A DNA stretch of 64,000 bases from Azadirachta indica (Eukaryota; Streptophyta; Magnoliopsida; Sapindales; Meliaceae), in contig CM040444.1 in NCBI GenBank assembly GCA_022749755.1, positions 18,707,274 to 18,771,273 of the forward strand. The letters run 5' to 3'. Positions 22,128 through 31,703 of the stretch are shown one piece after another. Both the position numbers and the translations under genes were made by a program. Under the pieces are notes generated by a model, which worked only from the letters and a program-made list of their open reading frames with translations, searched no databases and was not told the DNA's origin. Within the stretch, counting starts at the first letter, position 1, and each line of letters begins with the position of its first letter.

Positions 22128-23520
22128 TATTAGCCCTGAAACTAACGAACATTGATATTCTTGATTAAGCAGATTCTTTTTGTAGTATCTGTAATATTTG
22201 TAATATGAAGAATCAGAATGCAATTATAAAGATTCGAAAGGATATCTAAAATCAAAGCATTTATAAGGTGCAAATTTTTAAATTACAAGAGCAAATTGAA
22301 GGGAAGTTTGAAGAGTTAAAGACAGATATGTTTACGTAATGTATTATTTTAATGTGTCTTTGAATTGAATATTAATTTGCATTTAAAAACTCAAAATTTT
22401 TTTTATCAAAATATATGTATTTTAAAGATTTTCAAAAATTCATATGGTTATATGGTTTTTGTGTGAATAACTTGAATATGTGGAAAATATGTCAAAAATT
22501 CAAGTTTTCTATGGGCCAAATTGAAAGTTTTTGGAACTCAAAATTCGAACCAAAATACAAGTTTTTAAAGCCTTGAATAAGGACTAAAACATAAAAATTT
22601 GAAACTTTAAAAATGGACTGAAATGTAAAATTTTAAATCTATAAACAGTACCCGCGATTAACCAATTTTACCTACTTAGTTGACCGAACTGAAAGCAGTG
22701 GTTAACCAAGTGTGCCAACTTAGTTAACCGAACTTGAGGAAAGTTGAATTTTGACTCCTTAACTGATAGTTTTCTAATTTTTATTATAACTACAATCCTA
22801 AACTCACTTGCAATAAGTTTTTGCACTTTGAAAAACTTTGTTTCATATTTTAGAAGTGCACTACAGAGATTTGAGCTTTCATTTGCAAATTAAACATTCA
22901 CTTCGTTATATACTTTAGTTTTCATTAGTAATATTCAAAAGAAAGAGTGTTTTTGTGTATCACTTGATCAAACTCTTTGATCAAGTTTATTCTCTTTGTT
23001 TTATTTGTCTATGAGTGTGAGGAGAACACTTTTGATTGTGATGTTTAAGTGACACTTGTAAGTCACTTGATTTGTAAAGGTTGAAGAGGCACCAAGTCAA
23101 GTCCTTTTCATGTAAGGTTTGTGTGGCACCAAAAAGTTCATTTGGAGTTGTATTTGCTTGCCTTTGAATTTGAATGCACAAGTAGTAGAATCTTTAAACT
23201 TGGAGCTTAGAAGCATGGATGTAGGCCAGAATTTGCCTAATCACATAAAAATTATTTTATTTGATCTCTCTCCTTCTACTCTTCATTATTGTTTATGGTT
23301 ATATTTATTATACACAATATTCACACACATTGAAGCTTAATTTGGTGACACTCACATAATGGTGATTAAAATTGTGTGTTAAATTGGGTGTTTCACAATC
23401 TAAAATATTTGAATTGCTTGGTGTTGACTATTATGTTGCCTTTAAATTGTTAAAATTTTTGAAAACCTAATTCACCCTCCCCCCCCACCCCCCACCTTTT
23501 AGTGCCTAGTTGTACTTTCT
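22128..23520 (+). repeat. 3' LTR of element A (uninterrupted reference copy)
   Basis: 1393 bp, beginning TATTAGCC (5' copy TGTTAGCC) and ending TACTTTCT (5' copy TACTTTCA). It runs through the points where three insertions interrupt the 5' LTR. Point differences from the 5' copy are frequent, so A is old. Confidence 0.88.
23475..23496. repeat. C-tract near the end of A's 3' LTR
   Basis: Runs of 3, 8, 6 and 2 C separated by single bases. The 5' LTR has only a short C run here. The minus strand has quadruplex potential. Confidence 0.7.
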
Positions 23521-23580
23521 TGAGGGTTATATGTCCATACGATAGTGATACTTTGTTTTTTGGTAGTCTAGGAGAATTTT
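23521..23580. repeat. Isolated unit of the about 73-bp repeat
   Basis: This resembles the units at 25078-25305, sharing GTGATACTTT-TTTTTTGGTA and GGGT motifs. It directly abuts A's 3' LTR. Confidence 0.5.
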
Positions 23581-24299
23581 ATTTTATTGGGGTAATAACA
23601 GTTTCATCCTTAAACTTTGGTGAAACAACAAGTGAGGACATAGTTTGGCAAATTTCAACATTTTCATCCTTGTTGTTATAACAATAAGGAAAATTCATTG
23701 CAATTGCATATTTATCTTTAATGAATAGTGATGAAACCAGGACAGAGAAAAAGCTGCAATAGATTATAACGTAGCCATGAGCCAACCGCCTTTAAGCCAA
23801 GCAATCTAACCCAAGCAATTTTAGTAGAAAATTAACCCAAGTAATTTTATCAACAAATTAATCCAAGCAATTTCATCCCCACCCACCCATAAACTAGTAA
23901 AACCAACAATAAATTCAGTAGCAACAAAACCCCATATACCAACAACAAAATCCAACAGCAAATTCAAGCAATTTTTAGGAATTTAAGACCATAAATAGAT
24001 TCATAGAACATAAACAACCAAAACCCATTTAATTTTGCCATTAAAACACATCAAAATCGCCGAAATCTAAGTTTAAATCTTGAACTTCATATTTTAGTTT
24101 TTGGCTAGAATCTAACACCTTCGTTGTCTTTAATACTTTTATCAAAATCAAAACTAACCTTGATGAGGAAGAAGAAGTAATTTAAGTTGACAAAAAATCA
24201 TTCTCAATGCAATTGATAGCAAGTAATTGCAAGAAGAAGATAGAAAAGTAGGAGTGGCTCACTTGCGATCTAGGATTTTCTCTTCGTATATATTTACAA
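23581..24299. other. Unassigned DNA, no gene seen
   Basis: Repeated AACAAA and AACCCAAG-type words occur at 23800-23960, but no open frame or known family was recognised. Confidence 0.4.
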
Positions 24300-25048
24300 A
24301 ATAATTAATTTTTAATATGTAAGTCATTATTTCACATATTATCAAAATAATATAATAAAATAAATATTTAATTTTTTTCATGTATTAATTTTTACAAATA
24401 AAATAATTAAACAACAATCAGCAACCTAATTTGACAATTTATATAAAACATTATAACTAATTTTATTAGAACAAAATATCAAATATGATTGATAATCTAC
24501 TATAAATTTTCTATTATTTAAATAAATAGAAAACAAATAAGTGTGGTAATTGACTATAATATAATTTTAAATAGAATTGATAAAATTAATTAGAAAAAAA
24601 TATATTAAATCTATCTTTAAGATATTAAATCTATCTTTAAGATATTTAATTTTTTTGATAATTTTGCAAGAATATACTTTGTGCATAATTGTGAGATAAA
24701 TTAGGGCTTTCTTTTGATCCAGGATTTTTTTAATATATAATTAAGAATTTAAAATTTTATAATTATATTATATGAACGACCTAATTGACTAAGTAATAAA
24801 ATTATAAACTTTTCTAAAGGACTTCATTGATTAAAATGAAAACAATGAATCTTGCTTAATTATTTATTAAATAATTTGAATACAATTTTAATTTAACAAA
24901 AAAATTTGAAAATCTTTGCAAGGATCTCTGGTGGGTCAGAGAAAGGGGATTATCCCTATCCCCAAGCCGTTTTTAATTCGAGGATAAATAATTTTTCTTG
25001 AACCTAACCTGAACAGGTTGAGCCTCGTATAAATTTTTGCCATCCTTA
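24300..25048. mobile_element. Partial hAT-like relic, related to 1398-2732
   Basis: The AT-rich core and the right end (GCCATCCTTA) match 1398-2732 in order and orientation. The left end was not found. A 20-bp block TTAAATCTATCTTTAAGATA is directly duplicated near 24604-24645. Confidence 0.4.
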
Positions 25049-25077
25049 AAGTTTAAGAAAGAAAATATTGTTACCCT

Positions 25078-25305
25078 TTATTTTATTTACTACAAGGGTA
25101 GTTTTATCAGTACCATAGTGGTACTTTATTTTCTAATAGTTTGAATGGATTGCACTTTATTTATCATGAGGGTGATTTTTCGGTATTGTGGTGGTATTTC
25201 ATTTTTAATAGTCCAAGAAAAGAAAATTTAATTTATCGCGAGTGCAATTTGTCTGTAATATGGTGATACTTTATTTTTTGGTAATCTGAGGGCACTTTGT
25301 ATTTT
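25078..25305. repeat. About 73-bp tandem repeat, three units
   Basis: Units share TTATTTA-(T/C)-G-AGGGTG, a GTGGTA or GTGATAC block and TTTTTAATAGT-like ends. A fourth unit sits at 23521-23580. Confidence 0.6.
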
Positions 25306-25472
25306 GGCACCAAGGGGTGCATTATTTGGCTCATCTTTATTTTTCTTCTGTTGGAAATAGTGAACAGATGAAAGTCTATACAATAGTACTATAAATTGGT
25401 TAAACATAAACAAATATGATGACATCTATAATTTGAATATTTATGTTATGTACATAAATTAAACATGTCAAT

Positions 25473-26580
25473 TGAAATAGCACTAAGGGAACCCAAGAGT
25501 GGGGGAGGTGAATTGGGTTTTTAAAAATTAGCAAATTAAATATCGCAACCCAAATTCCTTTTCAAGCACTTAAAACTTCTAAATTGCAAAACAAAAATTC
25601 AATACACAATTTAAATATTTAACAAATTAAGTTTAAGTATGTGTGAGTGAATGTGTGAAGCAATAATAAAAATATAAATTACAGGAGTGAAAGGGTAGAG
25701 AAAGACAATACCATATTTTTACGTGGTTCGGTAAACTCCAACTTACGTTCATGTCTCCAAGACAACCCGCCCGAAGATTCCACTACTTATACTTTTAAAT
25801 CCGAAGGCAAAGCAAATATAACTCCAAGTGGACTTTCGGGTGCCACTCAAACTTTACACCAAGAGCACTTCAAGGATACCTCTCCAACCTTACCACAAGT
25901 GTGTTTCACTCAACTCACACACAAGAATTACTAGGAAAAATATTCTTGATAAAAAATAAGAACATTGTTTTCATTGAATTATACAAATGAAAAACTAGAG
26001 TGTGTAATGAATTGTATAATTCGTAAACGTAAGCTCAAATTATTCAAATATTTAAAATTTTAATTCAAAATGAATTTTGGTTAGTATTTATAGGAAATAA
26101 AATATTATTGTTTATGGTCATTACTAACTGTTTATAGCTATTGGGACCAAACTTTGAAAAACATGCAACTTAATCCATTTTCTAAGTTTTGAAAACCTTA
26201 CATTTTAATTCAATCACTATTACTGAATGTTTGAATTTAAATTAAAAAATATGACCATTGGTACTATTTTGTAGTTTGCTATGTATTAGTTTTCTTGAAC
26301 TGTTATACTATTCACTAATTCTGTTAGGTTCAATTAAACCAAATAGTAAATCATATTTGATTATATTTGACTTTCCATAAAGTTTTAAAACTTTACAATT
26401 AGTTTTATACTCACCTTTGACACATTTTACAAATAAGCCCTTTGTAAAATGGTCTCTAATTATTTCAAAATATATTTTTCAACAAAACATAAATTTATTT
26501 CTAAGATAAAATTGTTTTGTGAAAAATATAATTAAAAATATATTTAAAAATAATTTAAACCTTATTAAGGCAATAAGGCA
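25473..26580 (-). mobile_element. SIRE-like LTR fragment or solo LTR
   Basis: It begins TGAAATAGCACTAAGGG and carries GAGGTGAATTGGGTTTT and ACGTGGTTCGGTAAA segments that parallel the SIRE LTR starts at 6992 and 15308. The right border is uncertain and no reliable target duplication was found. TCAAT occurs at 25468 and near 26583 but fits the ends badly. Confidence 0.5.
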
Positions 26581-26820
26581 AATCAATAATCAATTCAGGC
26601 ACACGTTATAATAGATACGAAGTATCCTTGATAAGGGAAAGGATGGGTTAGAATTCTCTGTGCCATTCATCTTCTCTAATCTTTCAAACACTTTCCTATA
26701 ATATAGATTCTTTTCTTTTTTTTGTCCATTCTTACGTCCTTCTTGCCTTTCATAGTCCCTTTCTTTCCTTATGGGTCTCATTCTTTCCAAATATAATTCC
26801 TCTTCCCATCTCAAACATGG

Positions 26821-28120
26821 TTGCCGCTCTACCTGGCACGGCGGATTGATCAACTTCTTCAATTGCTCACACCTCTTCCTCTAACGGAAGCTTCTGATAA
26901 GCCTCCTCCAACTAGGAAACCTACTTTTGCCTCGCTACTATCTCGGCTAAGTGATATTTCGGAATATGCCAAACATATGCTTGTTCCCATTTATAGAGGG
27001 GATACAACGGTGGTCAAGATTGAACCGGAAGTTCATAGGGAGCAATTGGATCACTAAAAGACAAACCTAATAGCATGGATATTTTTACGTCGAGGTTCTA
27101 AGCCTATGAAAACAGAAGAAAATACCAGTTTTCTACATAAGACTTGGCAGCCTGAAAACTAATGGTATATGACCCCCTTGGCGTGAGGATTCTATGACAT
27201 CCATTTTTCGAGTGAGATAGACATCAGGAAAGTATGGAGGGGTGGCATGGTTCTTTAACTCAGTGGGTGCTTCGTCCTTATCAATGGCAATAAAATTTTA
27301 ATCCATAAATCCCAAAATACAGTCGTACGCACAAGTATGAATCTGGATTTGTGGTTTAAGCATGAAGTATTTGCACCCAAGAATTCTAATGACTATTGCC
27401 TGGGGGGTTGGTATCCCACTCCAAATTGATCAAGCCGCCAGAGAGAGAAAATATGGCTTCTATGCAAGAACCCGGGTGGAGGTTGATTTATCAAAATCTT
27501 TACCTAATTTTGCTATGGTTGAGCTACCGGATTATGGTTGAGACGTGGAAGTCCATTATGAGAATCTCCCGACAAAATGTAGCGGCTGTCATCATTATGG
27601 TCACTCCATTAATCAATTCTGCCACAGGAAAGATAATAGCAAGAGGGTATAAGACAAAGCTCTGGCCCCTAAACAGGTTTATCGTCCGATCCAACAAAAG
27701 AGCACTAAGTCAATGCAGACAGTGGCTTTGGGGGAAAATCCATCTTCAGAACCTACACTAACAAAAATGGAGGGGGTTTCTACACGTCCGAATCAAGAAG
27801 ATCATTTGAATCAAGAGATGGGCAATACAGAGTTACCACCAATTTCAAATATGGGGAATTAAGATTCAGACTCTAGTGGTCCAATCCAAGATATAATGGC
27901 TAATGACAAGAATTTGGCTGTTATGCCGTGCATGGAATGTCCGACAAGGGCTAACGATAAAGAATGGTCATACGATTCAAATGTAGCAAACACTGACTCG
28001 GAGGTAGAAGAAATTTCTGAATTTGATCGTGAGCTTGTCAAGCTGCCACTTTACTCAGGAAACCTTCGGTGGAGGATGGTTTTCATATTGTTATGTCTAA
28101 GGCATAGCAGAAGAAGTTGA
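26821..28120 (+). pseudogene. LINE ORF1 relic (DUF4283 and CCHC type)
   Basis: Pieces in order: an N-terminal segment with T-F-A-S-L-L-S-R; a DUF4283-like segment with L-I-A-W-I-F-L-R-R-G-S-K-P; a middle segment with V-D-L-S-K-S-L-P-N-F; and a knuckle C-S-G-C-H-H-Y-G-H-S-I-N-Q-F-C at about 27580-27620, with the V-H-Y-E-N-L-P text that usually precedes it. An acidic tail follows to 28120. The protein normally coats LINE RNA. Stops and shifts occur throughout (first stop 27055-27057). Confidence 0.8.
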
Positions 28121-28187
28121 GTTCGAAACAAAAGAAGATTGATTAAATATACCTCTTGCCGAGTAGTCAGTCATAGTCACCTATCCT

Positions 28188-30081
28188 ATGAAGATTCTTT
28201 CATGGAATATAAGAGGTTTGGCTAACCCTCAGTCTAGGAATGAATTAGCAATCTTTCTTCAGTACATCATCCTGTTTGGTTGTGATTGCGGAGCCGATGG
28301 TCGATTATGCTAAAATTTCCCCTCTTATTGGCGTGCTATTCATCTTTCTTTGGTGGCTTTTTCGACAAATGATAAGCTCTGGATTTTCCGAGCAGATTCC
28401 TTGAGGCAAGCTGATGTCGTGTTGGACAGTACTGACTGTCACATTTCCTTTGTTTATGCCTCTAACTATTATGTTTCTCGCAGGGCTCTCTGGTCAGATC
28501 TAATTCATCTTTCTTCAGAAATGACGGGTCCCTGGCTAGCTGTGGGAGATACTCTGGATGCTCATGAGCAGCATGGCAGTGGCCTGCCTGACATTTTTTC
28601 AGGCTCAGGTTTTTAGAATTGCATTGATGAGCGTAATTTTCTTTAAAGTCCTTCGCGTGGTTTGCGATTTTCTTGGCCTCGTAATAGGGGAAATCTTGAT
28701 AGAGCCCTCTGCAATGCAAGCTAGATTGATAATTGGGCTTCAGTGAATTGTTATGTTTTACCTAGAACGATTTCTGACCACTCTTCCCTCATCATTTGTG
28801 GCTTGACAATAGTAGTTGATCATCCTAAGTCTTTTCAATTTTAGTCCATATGGCTCCATCACATAGACTTTAAAAGGTTGGTAGTTAAGGCTTGGGCTTC
28901 TTTGCCTATTCATGGCTATCCCATGTTATGGTCGTCAGGAAGTTGAAAACATTGAAGATTCGACTGCGGGAGTGGCATAAGTCTATTTTTGGCAACGTCT
29001 ATGCGATAGTTTCGGATAGTAAAGCTCATCTAGCTGAGGTTAAGCTTGCTCTTTGTAATAATCTTACTGAGTTACTTGTAGAGGAGACAGCTAGCAAAGA
29101 AAAGCTTCTGCATGCGGTGGCTATTCAAAATCTGATTGGCATGATAGGGTGAGGGTAAAATGGCTAAAGGATGGAGACAAATGCTCGAATTTATATCATA
29201 CTTATGCGAAGGTCCAATGGGCAAAAACTAGGCTCTCGGGCTTACTTATTCAAGGGGCTTGGTGCGATAACATGGAGGAGATTTCCTTCCATGCAATCAA
29301 TTTTTATCAAGATTTATATGCTGCCTCTACCCCACAAGTTAGGGCTACCTCTTGGTTATATAATCTCATCCCTTCTACGTTGACTGGCGCTAAAAATAAA
29401 GCTCTTAGTTCCAAGTAGAAGTGAAATTAGGGACGTTGTTTTCCAAATGAATCCTTCACGTGCTCCATGTCCAGATGGTTTCTTTGGAGCCTTCTATCAC
29501 TTTTGCTAGGAGATTATTGATCACGATGTAGTGGCTGGAGTCCAACAATTTTTCAAAGACAACTATCTACTCCCAAATATAAATTCAATTTTCCTAGTGC
29601 TCATTCTGAAATCTGATGAGCAGTCTCTATTTTAGATTACCGTCCTATTGCCTTGGCAAATTTTTTCTTTAAAATAATTACTAAGGTGTTGGCTTGCAGG
29701 ATTGGTTCTTTGATGGATCTTCTTGCTACTACTCGTCAAACCGCTTTTATTCACAGTGGCCACATCCATGATACTATTGCCTTAATTTCTGAGGCAATGA
29801 ATATGCTTGATCGCAAAGCTGTTGGTAGTAACATTGGCATCAAACTGGATATCTCCAAAATTTTTGATACTATTAATTGGGACTTTCTTTTGCTGTCCTT
29901 CGAAATTTTGGCTTCTGGGAGAAATTCATCCATTGGATTTCAATAGTTTTGCTGTCGGCCAGGCTATCGATTTTGACAAATGGTTCAGCTCATGGTTGTT
30001 TCCAGTATGGGCGTGGGGTTCGTCAAGGCGATCCTCTGTGTTTTGATTGTTCATGCTTATCCACAAAGTTGTTGGCTTGCT
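28188..30081 (+). pseudogene. LINE ORF2 relic: endonuclease and partial RT
   Basis: The start M-K-I-L-S-W-N-I-R-G-L at 28188 is the canonical opening of the AP-endonuclease domain. H-I-S-F-V-Y-A-S and I-S-D-H-S-S-L (about 28770) are its later motifs. Further on come a linker with W-L-K-D-G-D-K-C-S-N, then RT blocks D-Y-R-P-I-A-L-A-N (29640), L-D-I-S-K-I-F-D-T-I-N-W-D (29845) and, after a shift, G-V-R-Q-G-D-P-L (30015). The family F/Y-A-D-D block would follow but is absent because the element ends. Many stops are present, and the copy is inactive. Confidence 0.88.
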
Positions 30082-30215
30082 TTCTGTGTTTTTTGTTTTA
30101 GTTCACTTGAACAATAGAGAGTGGGTTTCGTAGTTTCTGTTCATTAAAGACTTTGATTATTACCCAAATCACTTCATATTTTGCTATCACATTCCATCCG
30201 CTCTTTGCATATTTT
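30082..30215. repeat. Upstream-region duplicate, distal copy
   Basis: Matches 31327-31457 from TTCTGTGTT through ACTTGAACAATAG and CCCAAATCACTTCATATTTT to CTCTTTGCAT, with scattered changes. It abuts the broken LINE on its left. Confidence 0.85.
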
Positions 30216-31326
30216 GCATATTTTGCTATGGGATGTCATGCATAATTTAAACATTACTTCCTATGCACACAATTATATCAACTTACAATTGAATATACTA
30301 TTAATATTGAAACATATCCAAAATGCACAATATTTTGAAAACATCTAATCACAACTTGATTGTTCTATCTCAAAGGGCCCTCTAAATTTTTTACTGTAGA
30401 CTGCTCTTTAAAGCATAAGATTTAATAGTTTATTATTAAAACTTGTTCTGATATGTATTCTAAATACAAGAATAAAGTTACTCTAATTTCATAAATACAT
30501 CATTTGATAAGTTTTCAAATATTAATTTAACTTTTCAATACTTTTTCATGTATTTTTCCTATTTTTTTTGTTACACATTTCTTCTTATTGTTTTTCTTCT
30601 CTTTTTCCTATTGCTTTCTTTCTCTTTCTCTCACTCGACCCTTACTTGCTTATGTTTATGGCTTCTTTCCAACTTGAAGAACAATGAAACATAGAGAATA
30701 TATATATATATATATATATGCGTGAAATGATTAGTGTTCTTTTTTTTTTTTATACAAATTCTTATATTATTTATAATTCATTAAATGTTAACACATCCAA
30801 TAGTTGAGATTGAATATAACGTATACATTAATTATAGTTTATTAATTATATAGTCAGATTTGATCTTAATTATTTAATGTACTTAAATCAAACAATTTAT
30901 ATAAAAATAATGTAAAAATTTATAAAAAAATACCTTAATTCTTCTCATATATATATATATATATATAAGCCACCATCCACTGTCTCAAATTTATTATTAT
31001 TTTATTTTTGTTTTGGTCACCTACTCATTAGAGTTGTCTCATTAATACTCATCATTCGTCCTTATTTCATTTTCCATTATAAATATTGACAATATATGTA
31101 ATAAAAATAAAACTTTATGATTTTTTTTTATCTCATCAAGTATTTAAATTTATGTTCAATATATCGTTACATAAGAATAATATTATTATTATATATATTA
31201 TAATATTATAATATTATAATAGATATATCATAATAATATAAATAAATAAAAAATAAAAAAAATAAGTGTGGAATGGAATTCATTCTCCGCATGAAATTTG
31301 CTATTTCTATTTCGATTAATTGAAGT
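30216..31326. other. AT-rich insert between the duplicated copies
   Basis: No gene. It contains (AT)n runs at about 30701-30718 and 30950-30966. The segment 31100-31320 resembles the hAT MITE family of 63469-63964 (AAGTATTTAA, GGAATTCATTC segments), so a fragment of that family may sit here. Confidence 0.55.
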
Positions 31327-31457
31327 TCTGTGTTTGTCCCTTTAGTTGACTTGAACAATAGCGAGTTTTTGATTTCATAGGTTCCGTGCATCAAAGACTT
31401 TGATATACCCAAATCACTTCATATTTTGCTATCCGATTCCATCTGCTCTTTGCATTT
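31327..31457. repeat. Upstream-region duplicate, proximal to the CNL relic
   Basis: This copy lies about 250 bp upstream of the resistance-gene start codon, so it is probably the original promoter or 5' leader region. See the distal copy at 30082-30215. Confidence 0.8.
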
Positions 31458-31703
31458 CAATTCTATCAGAAAACCTTTCTTATTTCATATTTTAATTTCA
31501 AGAACACTTTGTTTCGCTGCTACACATTTTTTTTTTTTTTTGGTTATCACTGGTGTTCTGTGATTTAGTTTTGCTCCTAAGTAGTTTTCCTGTTGTTTTC
31601 CCTTTTGTTTTATCTCAGTTTAATTTTGTTTGATTTACTTCTTTTGTAAACCTTAAGAAAAATCAAAAAATAAAACAAAGGGAGAGGGTGGAACGGGTTG
31701 AAA

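Larger units (their letters stand above)
5757..23520 (+). mobile_element. Element A: outer non-autonomous LTR retrotransposon with gag only
   Basis: The 5' LTR starts TGTTAGCC at 5757 and ends at 18358. It is followed by a primer-binding site (18361-18372), a decayed gag, non-coding internal DNA, a polypurine tract (22114-22127) and the 3' LTR (22128-23520). Four younger insertions lie inside: 6257-6822, 6992-16482, 16721-17938 and 19442-19744. Removing them and their duplicated target bases leaves about 6.2 kb. The gag type matches the SIRE-like copia lineage, but no protease, integrase, RT or RNase H could be found. No matching target duplication is visible: left flank GATGA, right flank TGAGG. 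Confidence 0.8.
26800..30081 (+). mobile_element. LINE (L1-type) relic, 3' end missing
   Basis: ORF1 relic, endonuclease and the first part of the RT lie in order on the plus strand. The element stops in the middle of RT at about 30081, where a duplicated host sequence starts, and there is no RNase H or poly-A tail. Loss of the 3' rather than the 5' end is unusual for a LINE and points to a later rearrangement. Confidence 0.85.

Noticed and set aside
25468..26590. TCAAT on both sides of the LTR fragment as a target duplication
   Set aside because: TCAAT occurs twice within 12 bp on the right, and neither position leaves a proper LTR end.
26590..26862. Minus-strand frame of 90 codons with charged text
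   Set aside because: It overlaps the LINE leader and ORF1 start in antisense, and no domain is recognisable.
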